A stretch of 64,000 bases of DNA from Corynebacterium durum. Its GTDB lineage: Bacteria; Actinomycetota; Actinomycetes; Mycobacteriales; Mycobacteriaceae. The stretch is taken from contig NZ_CP047200.1 of assembly GCF_030408675.1 (NCBI RefSeq), positions 1,984,001 to 2,048,000 on the forward strand, written 5' to 3'. Under the pieces are notes generated by a model. That model was not told where the DNA came from. It saw only the letters and a list, made by a program, of their open reading frames with translations, and did not search any database. The translations under genes were made by a program, and so were the position numbers. Below are positions 26,250-33,632 of this stretch, one piece after another; position 1 is the stretch's first letter; each line of letters opens with the position of its first letter.

Positions 26250-26395
26250 TTGTGCAGGGTCGACCGTAACTACGGTAAAACCCCAGGTCAAGGGCCGTCT
26301 GGGCGTGCACTTCCGTAGACCACAACCCCGACAGTTCTCAGTAGCCCAACACCACCACACGCACCCTTTTCACAGGCATCCTAGAATAAGGAATC

Positions 26396-27334
26396 GTGAA
26401 CAGTGCGCGCCCTCATCCCAGCACCCAGCGCAGCGTGTGGAAAACATTTTTGAAGCCTGGTTGGGTGTTCACCGCTGCGGCGGTGCTGATCTTCGCCTAT
26501 TTTGCCTTCACGGTGCTAGCACCGTGGCAACTGCACAAGAACGAGGCGAAAACGGAACGCAATCACAACATTGAGGCTGCGTTTGAGACGGACCCGGTGC
26601 CGTTGTCAGAGATTTTCACTAAGCGGGGCGAGGTCGCTGACAGCAAGGAATGGCGTCGTGTGAGCATGACCGGTCATTACCTGCCGGAGTCTGAAGTGCT
26701 GTTACGTTTGCGTCCAGTCAACTCGTCACCTGCTTTTCAGGCGCTGACCCCATTTCGCCTGAACAGTGGTGAGATCATGCTGGTGAATCGTGGCTTTGTA
26801 CCAGCCAATCAGGACAACGTGCCAGACATCCCAGCGGCCCCGTCCGAGGAGGTCACCATCGTGGGGTATGCCCGCTTGGACGAGCCGCCACCATCCCATG
26901 AGCCGCTGACAGATCAGGGTCGGTTGCAAGTGTCGGGCATCAATTCCCAGCAGATCGCTGACCTCACCCATCTTGAACTGGGGAAAGATTACGTCCAACT
27001 AAGTGATGGGCAGCCAGGTACATTATCGGCCATCCCATTGCCACAACTGGACTCGGGTCCGCACCTGTCCTATGGCATCCAGTGGATTGCATTTGGCATC
27101 ATGGCCCCACTCGGGTTGGGGTATTTCGTGTGGGCGGAGATGCGCGAGCGCCGACGCGAACAAGAAGAGCAACAAGCACTACAAGAACAGCAACAAACGC
27201 CACTCGAACAGCAGGACGAGAAAGACCAGCAAGAACCCGAGTCGCCAGCAGAGGCGAAGCTCCGTAGCAGGTATGGCGGCGCCCGAGTTGATCACTACAG
27301 TAAGATTGCTAGGAGGAACGAGGAACGTTTTTAG
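26396..27334 (+). CDS. SURF1-family cytochrome oxidase assembly protein
   Basis: 312 residues, GTG start. SURF1 layout: N-terminal transmembrane helix (about 25-45, 'WVFTAAAVLIFAYFAFTVLAPWQ'), periplasmic domain with 'RRVSMTGHYLPESEVLLRLRP', 'ALTPFRLNSGEIMLVNRGFVP', and a second helix near 225-250 ('LSYGIQWIAFGIMAPLGLGYFVW'). The cytoplasmic tail is unusually Gln/Glu-rich. Helps assemble the heme a/copper site of cytochrome aa3 oxidase. Position matches Rv2235. Confidence 0.9.
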   Translation: MNSARPHPSTQRSVWKTFLKPGWVFTAAAVLIFAYFAFTVLAPWQLHKNEAKTERNHNIEAAFETDPVPLSEIFTKRGEVADSKEWRRVSMTGHYLPESEVLLRLRPVNSSPAFQALTPFRLNSGEIMLVNRGFVPANQDNVPDIPAAPSEEVTIVGYARLDEPPPSHEPLTDQGRLQVSGINSQQIADLTHLELGKDYVQLSDGQPGTLSAIPLPQLDSGPHLSYGIQWIAFGIMAPLGLGYFVWAEMRERRREQEEQQALQEQQQTPLEQQDEKDQQEPESPAEAKLRSRYGGARVDHYSKIARRNEERF

Positions 27335-27361
27335 CTTTTCTTATCAACTAGCATTGAGTTC

Positions 27362-28453
27362 ATGACAACTTTCATTAACGCCTACTCCACGGTTGTCCAA
27401 GAGATCCCCTGGACTGGTCCAGGGGCTACTTATTTTAAGTACCGATCCACCGTGACCGGCACTAACCAGGAGATTTCTGATTTCCAGGATCACTTGAATG
27501 GCTTTCTAGGCTACGCCATCGATTTTTGGATCACGCAGGGTATTGAGTACAACGCGTTTATCCACAGCATCTCCCAGCACATCAGGGAGACGCGTAGCCA
27601 GTACGTGTTTGAGCGGGATGCGTCGTTCGAGCCTGAAGATCTGAAGGATTTCAAAGAGTGGGCACGGGCGACGAACTCGATCTTTTTCCTCAACGACGGC
27701 GGTATTTACAACGCCGACGGCGTGAATTTGCTCGACCCGAACACCAAAAAATTCGCCCCGATTCACCCCTTGTCCAAGTCTAGGAGTGAACGTATCCGCA
27801 CCGATTTGGGGAAGAAGGGCATGTCGGTGCCACAGTCGTTGCCGCCGGTGCGCTCAGAGATGGAGGTGCAGTTGCGGTCCACCCAGGAGGTGGCTAGCCG
27901 CTTCCGCGCTTTGGTGATTGTTGCTCATTTGGCAGCGGCGGTGCTGGATGGGGATAAGAACACGGCGAAGAATATTTACACAGTGATGAGTAATTCGCCC
28001 TACGATTTCACCCCCACTGAGCTGGCGTTTATTGATACGGTGGCAAAGGAGTCGCAGAAGAAGTTCGGCAAGTACGGCAAGTCAACCCAGGAAGCTGCGG
28101 TGCAGTTAGTGTGGCGGTGGGAGTCCGCGACAGTGCTGGGATGGGTGCTCGGCAAAGTGAGTATGGACCCCATGGTATTGGAACCCGCCAACGTTGATCG
28201 CCTGACAACGCTGGAGGAAAACCCCGACGAGTTGTATGACATTCACCGCTTGATTGACACGTTCCACATTTGCGACGGCTACGAAAGCACCTACTCACAG
28301 CGCTGGTACGCCGTGGACCAGGACGTCAACCCAGAGAACTCACCACCTGTGTTTGAAAACGTGCACTGTAGCATCCTGCTGGAGCGCCATCACGCATTCT
28401 CGTGGCTGCATCACCCCTTGAGCACCTGGGATGACGTGGATTTAAACACGTAG
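27362..28453 (+). CDS. DUF4272 domain protein
   Basis: 363 residues, soluble. The C-terminal half carries the DUF4272 pattern: 'SRFRALVIVAHLAA', 'QLVWRWESATVLGWVLG', and the terminal 'LLERHHAFSWLHHPLSTWDDVDLNT' (family: E.....W....WD.V..DT). The N-terminal ~150 residues are less typical. No known activity. Its last 43 nt overlap the convergent cobD gene, so either 3' end could be set differently, but both C-termini match their families. Confidence 0.78.
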   Translation: MTTFINAYSTVVQEIPWTGPGATYFKYRSTVTGTNQEISDFQDHLNGFLGYAIDFWITQGIEYNAFIHSISQHIRETRSQYVFERDASFEPEDLKDFKEWARATNSIFFLNDGGIYNADGVNLLDPNTKKFAPIHPLSKSRSERIRTDLGKKGMSVPQSLPPVRSEMEVQLRSTQEVASRFRALVIVAHLAAAVLDGDKNTAKNIYTVMSNSPYDFTPTELAFIDTVAKESQKKFGKYGKSTQEAAVQLVWRWESATVLGWVLGKVSMDPMVLEPANVDRLTTLEENPDELYDIHRLIDTFHICDGYESTYSQRWYAVDQDVNPENSPPVFENVHCSILLERHHAFSWLHHPLSTWDDVDLNT

Positions 28454-29331
28454 GCCATGGCCCCGACCGCCAGCTGCGTCCATCGCGATAGTCGCACGGC
28501 CTCCCGGACGGTTTGCACCGTAGGCGCTGGCCCCTCGCCCAGATAGGGCCGCTTTTCGACGCCGTGTGCATACGCCGTCGGCCCGCCCAACCGCACCCCG
28601 AGCGCGGCAGCGGCCGTCGCCTCCACTGGCCCGGCGTTGGGGCTAGGGTGCGACGGGGCGTCGTCACGCCACGCCCGCAGCGCCGCAGCACCTCGACCGT
28701 GAAGAGCGGCGAAACCAGTATGGACTGTTGCGGTAAGCCTGGCCGGAACCCAGGCCATGGCGTCGTCGAGCTTCGCGGCGGCCCAGCCGAAATTGCGGTA
28801 CCGTTCGTTGCGGTACCCCACCATCGCATCCAAGGTGTTGACGCAGCGATGTGCCACCACACCCGGCGCGCCCGCCACCGCTGCCCACACCAGCGGCGCA
28901 ATGGCGGCGTCCGACGTGTTCTCCGCGACGGATTCGACGGCGGCGCGAGCCATGCCGGGAGCGTCGAGAAGCTCGGGGTCGCGGGAGCACAGCCACGGAA
29001 CCCAGCCGCGGGCCGCATCCTCATCGCCGGATTCCAGCGCCTGCGCCATCCGCATGCCGGTACGCTCCAGGCTCGTACCCCCCAGCGCCGCCCACAGCGC
29101 CACCGCAGTAGCTAGCCGTGGTGCCCGCTTGGCGACGCCCGCTGCCACCAGGGTCGGTGGCAGCACACAGACCGCCGCGAACACTGCTCCCGCGACTTTG
29201 TTGTCGCGGTACAAACGGCGCTCCCACCACAGCGCGTACTGACCGAACAGCGCCACCGGATGGTAGCGCTGGGGGTCTTTAATCAGTCGATCAGCCAGAA
29301 TGCCCGCTGCAATTCCACTAGCATGGTCCAT
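28411..29331 (-). CDS. cobD: Adenosylcobinamide-phosphate synthase, CobD/CbiB-like
   Basis: 306 residues, integral membrane enzyme of the nucleotide-loop part of cobalamin synthesis. N-terminal 'GILADRLIKDPQRYHPVALFGQYA', 'ESVAENTSDAAIAPLVWAAVAGAPG', 'YRNFGWAAAKLDDAMAWVPARLTA' and 'SPNAGPVEATAAAALGVRLGGPTAY' are CbiB/CobD hallmarks. Corresponds to Rv2236c. With CobC-like 23881-24930 it hints at cobamide remodelling, but no other cob genes are here. Confidence 0.9.
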   Translation of the reverse strand: MDHASGIAAGILADRLIKDPQRYHPVALFGQYALWWERRLYRDNKVAGAVFAAVCVLPPTLVAAGVAKRAPRLATAVALWAALGGTSLERTGMRMAQALESGDEDAARGWVPWLCSRDPELLDAPGMARAAVESVAENTSDAAIAPLVWAAVAGAPGVVAHRCVNTLDAMVGYRNERYRNFGWAAAKLDDAMAWVPARLTATVHTGFAALHGRGAAALRAWRDDAPSHPSPNAGPVEATAAAALGVRLGGPTAYAHGVEKRPYLGEGPAPTVQTVREAVRLSRWTQLAVGAMAYVFKSTSSQVLKG

Positions 29332-29340
29332 ACCGACAGA

Positions 29341-30507
29341 CTAGTCTGAAATGCCAAAAGCCGAGGACAGGAAACTGATGACCTGCTCACGGGAGTTGTG
29401 GGCGGCACGACCGTTGGCATCGGCATCACCACCCACAGCAATGCGATGCCCATGGTCCTTGATCACTGTTGTCGCGGGCAACCCTGAGAAGCAGAAAGGG
29501 TATCCGCTGGCGTGACCGGCTGCTGGATATTCAACGCAGAACACCTCAATGTTGTGCTCGCGGGCAGCTTTTTCCAGGTTGGTAGACATACCGACGCTGT
29601 CCCACACGGCATCATCGGTGCCTGCAGTGAGCAGAAGCGGACCGGTCATGCCACTAAGATCAAGCGGCGTGGCTTTGGCGTGGGCATGCTGGTAAAAGTC
29701 CCACAGCTTCGCCGGATGGCCAGTCACTGCGGACTTCATAAAGGCGGAAAAACCGGGCCGATCACAGTGCACGTCACTGGGGGAATGTGCCACCACAGGT
29801 CCAATGAGATCGGGATGGGTGCTTGCCAGGTGAATGGCATCGGCGCAGCTCCTGCCCTGCGCCACCAGCGCGAGCGGCAGCTCTGAGTCAACACGCTCGT
29901 GCTCGTGGATCTCTGCTGCGAGTTCAGGAAGACGATCCGCCGGGATTTCCGGGCAGTAGAAGACCGTGAACCCATGATGCGCGAGGGCGGCGGCACTAGC
30001 AGAGGCGGTGGCTGGTGGGGTGTCAACAAGCAGCAAGACCCCGGGTGCCCGGTGATTGGGGCTGAACCCGGAGCAACCTTTCGGCGCTGCGCATTCCTCC
30101 ACCTCACGGGCGATTGTGCGCTGCACCAACGCACCCCAGCCTTCCTCTTCCGAGCGGGCTTTCACGTGGATGTGCACTGACGCCAAGCCGTTCAGTTCGA
30201 ACGCACCCGCTTCCCCATCATTCGTGCCGATGCTGTCGGGACGCATTGTCCACAGCAGTCCACAGTGATGCGGTGGCGACCATAGCGCGCTTTCAGGAAA
30301 CGATGTCGCAACATCCACCACACCATGCTCATCAGCATGAAACACCTGCTCATTCGACCAGGGTTGTTTCTCTGCGTCTACCGCAGAGACGTGGATGCGC
30401 ACCCGTTCGCCTGGCTGCGCGTCCTGAACTCGAATCACCAACGGGGAATTAATCCCACTAATTGATCTCACAACCAGTTCCATGGAGTTCGATGCTAGTC
30501 CCCTCAC
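29341..30507 (-). CDS. BAAT-type acyl-CoA thioesterase/acyltransferase-like protein
   Basis: 388 residues. An N-terminal beta-sandwich domain (about 10-130, BAAT_N-like: 'VRVQDAQPGERVRIHVSAVD', 'PESALWSPPHHCGLLWTMRP') is followed by an alpha/beta-hydrolase domain. The likely nucleophile region is 'ALVAQGRSCADAIHLA', with acid in 'LLTAGTDDAVWDS' and His in 'PAAGHASGYPF'. Members hydrolyse acyl-CoA or transfer the acyl group to amines. The GTG start overlaps the stop of the upstream wall-anchored protein (GTGA), implying coupling; an ATG eight codons later (30483) is an alternative. Confidence 0.78.
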   Translation of the reverse strand: MRGLASNSMELVVRSISGINSPLVIRVQDAQPGERVRIHVSAVDAEKQPWSNEQVFHADEHGVVDVATSFPESALWSPPHHCGLLWTMRPDSIGTNDGEAGAFELNGLASVHIHVKARSEEEGWGALVQRTIAREVEECAAPKGCSGFSPNHRAPGVLLLVDTPPATASASAAALAHHGFTVFYCPEIPADRLPELAAEIHEHERVDSELPLALVAQGRSCADAIHLASTHPDLIGPVVAHSPSDVHCDRPGFSAFMKSAVTGHPAKLWDFYQHAHAKATPLDLSGMTGPLLLTAGTDDAVWDSVGMSTNLEKAAREHNIEVFCVEYPAAGHASGYPFCFSGLPATTVIKDHGHRIAVGGDADANGRAAHNSREQVISFLSSAFGISD

Positions 30508-31841
30508 TTGGCCAGTAGCTCACCTTTAGTGGAGCGACCACGTAACACAAATGCGGTCCCGCCAAGAATCACCAACAATGACAACAACACAAGCCCTACT
30601 ATCGACGCACCCGTATTCGCTGCATACGACCTGTCCACTGTCTCGGTCGAGGTGGCGATGTCCGTATCCGCAAGCGAAGCAGTCAACTCCGATGACGTGA
30701 CAGGAGTCACTTTAATCGAGGGTTCGGTTGACTCATGATGAGGTACTAACACATCAAATGCCCACGGAATCAACTGCACTGCGGCCAAAAGCGAATGGTA
30801 CCACGTACCCCGTCTGACCTGCGATATTGCAGCTGACCCCGTTGGTGCTGTCGGGCGTACAGACGATACCGCAGGAGCTGATACATCCACGCCATTGACG
30901 TAAATCACCGGGTCCGGCAGTGACGAGGCAAACTGCACACGATACGCAGCACCCCGCACCGGATTATCAATCACCACCGTCAGTGCCCCCGCCAGCGACC
31001 ACACAGACACCCGCTCCCCCGCCGCGCCCGCAAAATACGTCTCACCTGCGGAATCCGCCAGGAAAACACGCTGCGCACACCCCAGTTGCTGGGCATGAAG
31101 GTCGCCACCTGGCTGGCAGCGTGTCGACGCCGCGTCTTCCCACGTCCCACGGTCATACGCTGCACCTGCGTCACGACGCCGCACCTCAACAAAACCCTGG
31201 TCAGCCTTGCTAGACTCCACCACGATCCGACCCGAACGGGACTGCCTTGCCGAGGCAATCACATCCCAGCGACCATTCGGTTGCTGATGTGCCGCCTCAA
31301 CGATATCTGCCGGTGGGATTGTTGGGATGGCTTGGTTGACGTGGTTGGCGGCAAGTTCTTTTCGAAGGTCAAATGCTCGACCTCCCCACCGCACCAGTGC
31401 AGAATCGTTGGCATTCTTGACAGCTACCGGAACTTCGACCGAGCCCAAAATGTCTGCCGACGGAGTGGAAACATCGATGAAAGTACAGGTCACAGCTGTA
31501 GATGCTTGCGTTGATATACACCGCACATTCGGCTGATCCTGCTGCACCATGCGGACGGGCTCCAACCAGTCAGGAAGGCTAATCGTGACATTATCGCCCG
31601 GAATGAGCTGCGTACCTGCGGGAACAACCCAATCAAACCGGACCGCCGGCATCTTCCCCTCTGCCGACGGCACGACTGTAACGCTCGTTCCAAACTCGCC
31701 GCTCCTGTCGCCTCGCGTTGCGCCTGCCTGCGCCTGCGCTGGAAATGGGCGACAAGACAGGGCTACCAAGGCAAACACAACACACAGGACGGCGACTCTA
31801 CGCACCAGCATGGTGTGGCGTATTGAATCGAATGCCTGCAT
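30504..31841 (-). CDS. Secreted, membrane/wall-anchored adhesin-like protein
   Basis: 445 residues. ATG chosen after AAGGAGAAAACACGC. A signal peptide (hydrophobic 'VAVLCVVFALVALSC..', cleavage near AQA-GATRG) precedes an Ig-like adhesin domain of the kind found at N-termini of Gram-positive surface proteins ('FDWVVPAGTQLIPGDNVTISLPDWL'). The C-terminus has 'AANTGASIVGLVLLSLLVILGGTAFVLRGRSTKGELLAK': a hydrophobic helix and basic tail preceded by AANTG, which resembles an LAxTG/LPxTG sorting signal in position but not exactly. Sortase anchoring is therefore likely but not certain. Coupled to the BAAT-like gene by a 4-nt overlap. Confidence 0.75.
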   Translation of the reverse strand: MQAFDSIRHTMLVRRVAVLCVVFALVALSCRPFPAQAQAGATRGDRSGEFGTSVTVVPSAEGKMPAVRFDWVVPAGTQLIPGDNVTISLPDWLEPVRMVQQDQPNVRCISTQASTAVTCTFIDVSTPSADILGSVEVPVAVKNANDSALVRWGGRAFDLRKELAANHVNQAIPTIPPADIVEAAHQQPNGRWDVIASARQSRSGRIVVESSKADQGFVEVRRRDAGAAYDRGTWEDAASTRCQPGGDLHAQQLGCAQRVFLADSAGETYFAGAAGERVSVWSLAGALTVVIDNPVRGAAYRVQFASSLPDPVIYVNGVDVSAPAVSSVRPTAPTGSAAISQVRRGTWYHSLLAAVQLIPWAFDVLVPHHESTEPSIKVTPVTSSELTASLADTDIATSTETVDRSYAANTGASIVGLVLLSLLVILGGTAFVLRGRSTKGELLAK

Positions 31842-32010
31842 GCGTGTTTTCTCCTTATCCTTTGAGGATGCCCTACCGCTCACTCACACGTGCGGACGCT
31901 GCTAACACCCGGCAAGCTTCAGTAGAACAACCACTACAAAGGTTAAGGTTTTACCAGGTTTTTTCTTAATTTATTTTAAGCTTTACCCCCGGTTTTTATT
32001 AAAATGCCTG

Positions 32011-32052
32011 GAAAATGCCACCCCCTGCCAGGCTGGCGCTGAGGGCATTTTT
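32011..32052. terminator. Hairpin with AAAATGCC/GGCATTTT arms
   Basis: AAAATGCC at 32012-32019 pairs with GGCATTTT at 32044-32051, with GCCAG/CTGGC inside; a T-run follows on the plus strand. It lies in the AT-rich region upstream of the adhesin gene and before mosaic repeat copy 2. No rightward gene ends here, so its role is unclear; it could insulate the repeat. Confidence 0.4.
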
Positions 32053-32100
32053 CTTAGGTTTCTAGCGGACGTGGGGATTACTTTAGGAATCTTGTGAAGT

Positions 32101-32440
32101 GTGTATACGCTCCGGTCGGGAGTGCTGGATGTTGTCAGGCTTGGCGGGTATACGCGCTGTGCAGGGGCGGGCAGTTTGACAGAGCACGCTGGCTACGCGG
32201 CTGGCGACGATCCACCAAACTGCCAAAAACCCAGGAAAAGTGGCAGTTTGATAGAGCGCGGCGAACGGGAAAGCCTTGAACACCGTTAGTGCAAACTTTT
32301 GCATAAAGATAGGTCTACTGCTGGGTGCGGAAACACCCTGTTTTCGTACCTAGCAGTGGACCTACATGACAAGCGTGAAAATATGCTTATCCCCAAGCCG
32401 CACAACACTCCATTTTCGTGCTTGACCATAAGCATATTTT
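32101..32440 (+). repeat. Mosaic hairpin repeat, copy 2 (modules D-E-E'-E-C-B-A)
   Basis: 340-nt composite between the adhesin and tRNA-Val genes. Module D at 32101-32154 is framed by GTATACGC and GGGTATACGC. Module E: GGCAGTTTG occurs forward (~32170), reversed (CAAACTGCC, ~32216) and forward again (~32242). Module C is GTTAGTGCAAACTTTTGC at 32285-32302. Module B at 32311-32363 has arms AGGTCTACTGCTGGGT / ACCTAGCAGTGGACCT and core GGAAACACCCTGTTTTCG. Module A at 32381-32438 has arms ATATGCTTAT / ATAAGCATAT. Order and orientation are the mirror of copy 3. Confidence 0.88.
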
Positions 32441-32485
32441 GCGAGGCTGAGCATTTCCGCACCTGACGGTTTGCCCCCCCTCCCA

Positions 32486-32520
32486 ACACAAAAGCCCCTC
32501 ACAATGAGGGGCTTTTGTGT
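32486..32520 (-). terminator. Terminator of tRNA-Val
   Basis: 16-bp perfect arms ACACAAAAGCCCCTCA / TGAGGGGCTTTTGTGT with a CAA loop. On the minus strand it follows the tRNA 3' end by 14 nt and ends in a TTTTGTGT tract, a classic intrinsic terminator. Confidence 0.85.
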
Positions 32521-32533
32521 TACACAGATCTTG

Positions 32534-32606
32534 TGCGCCCTGACGGGTTCGAACCGCCGACCTGCTGGGTGTAAACCAGCTGCTCTTCCAGCTGAGCTAA
32601 AGGCGC
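32534..32606 (-). tRNA. tRNA-Val (anticodon TAC)
   Basis: 73-nt cloverleaf on the minus strand: acceptor GCGCCTT/AGGGCGC, D stem GCTC/GAGC, anticodon stem GCTGG/CCAGC with loop TTTACAC (anticodon TAC, reading GUA), T arm with GGTTCGAAC. CCA is not encoded. A strong terminator follows. Confidence 0.95.
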
Positions 32607-32739
32607 GTGCGCTGCAGCGATATGCATCATGCAATCAATAATGCTGCGACTCGAAAGATACTAACACATTTCCAAAACTCTACAAATCAGCAGTTCACAG
32701 TACCCAAAAGCCAACCAGCCCAAGGCCGAAGCGCAACAC

Positions 32740-33174
32740 CTAGCTGCGTTTCGCCGCACCGCGCTGCACGAGGCATGATCCCTGCCAGGACCCGAGGCGT
32801 TCCGCTTTGGTTTGTACTAGGCCGGCGAGCTGTGCGGATTCAGATACCACGCCTGGAGCAAGTTCACCTTTGGTGCCAGCGGCGGGCGAAAGTAGCCAGA
32901 TACGCCCGTGGTCGGCGAGGGGGCGTACAGCGTCGACAAGTTCATCAACGAGGTCACCGTCGTCGTCACGCCACCACAGGAGGACGACATCACAGAGTTC
33001 GTAGGAATCTTCATCAAGGAGGTCGGCACCGATAGCGTCTTCGACTGCTTCGCTGATTGCACTATCGCAGTCATCATCCCAGCCAACTTCCTGTACCGTG
33101 TGACCAGCTTTGATGCCGAGTGTTTTTGCGTAATCCTGGACGCCGTTTTTGGTTGCGCCCGGAATGTCCACCAC
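32740..33174 (-). CDS. DUF3052 family protein
   Basis: 144 residues, GTG start behind AGGAGGATTGAAACA. Family features: 'KTLGIKAGHTVQEVGWDDDCD', 'DEDSYELCDVVLLWWRDDDGDLVDELVDA' and 'GRIWLLSPAAGTKGELAPGVVSESAQLAGL'. It corresponds to Rv2239c, next to aceE in mycobacteria. Small soluble acidic protein, function unknown, conserved in actinobacteria. Confidence 0.88.
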   Translation of the reverse strand: MVDIPGATKNGVQDYAKTLGIKAGHTVQEVGWDDDCDSAISEAVEDAIGADLLDEDSYELCDVVLLWWRDDDGDLVDELVDAVRPLADHGRIWLLSPAAGTKGELAPGVVSESAQLAGLVQTKAERLGSWQGSCLVQRGAAKRS

Positions 33175-33632
33175 TGTTTCAATCCTCCTGAGTATCTAGC
33201 GACGTGGTTTTGCAGCACATTTGCGCCTCCCCACTGTTCCATTGTAGAAAAGATAGTTTCCCATTGACAGTACCGTTATGACCTGAATTGTAGGTACGGA
33301 CATGGATTTTTTTTCAAATCTTCAGCACCACCACCCTACCCCATTTGGGGTTAATTGCTGACTTTTGCCCACACCCACGGACACCCCAGCACCCCGGAGG
33401 GAAATGTGCGGCTAGGGTGCCGGATGCTTATTGACGCCCCGCCTCCCTCACCGCAGATGAGACACTCTACGCTCACGCTGCACCCCCTTATGTCCGCCCA
33501 AAACAACGCTTTGTGAGAGGAAAAATAAGCATTAAAACCTCTGTGCCCGTATTGTGTTGTATAGACCAGTGCGGCTTTCCATCAACCTGGAAAAGACGCA
33601 TCGACAGGAATATTCCTACAGGAGGATTTAGG
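33175..33632 (+). promoter_or_regulatory. Divergent spacer / aceE leader
   Basis: 458 nt without a credible gene. It holds a perfect inverted repeat ACCCC-ATTT-GGGGT (33338-33351), which fits the C4/G4-type half-sites bound by RamA in C. glutamicum (candidate only). A GCTTATTGACGCC near-copy of the window-wide 13-mer lies at 33426. The aceE ribosome site is AGGAGGATTTAGG just before its ATG. Promoter hexamers could not be fixed with confidence. Confidence 0.35.

Noticed and set aside
32101..32440. Possible CRISPR array
   Set aside because: Repeats are unequal hairpin modules without regular spacers and there are no cas genes.
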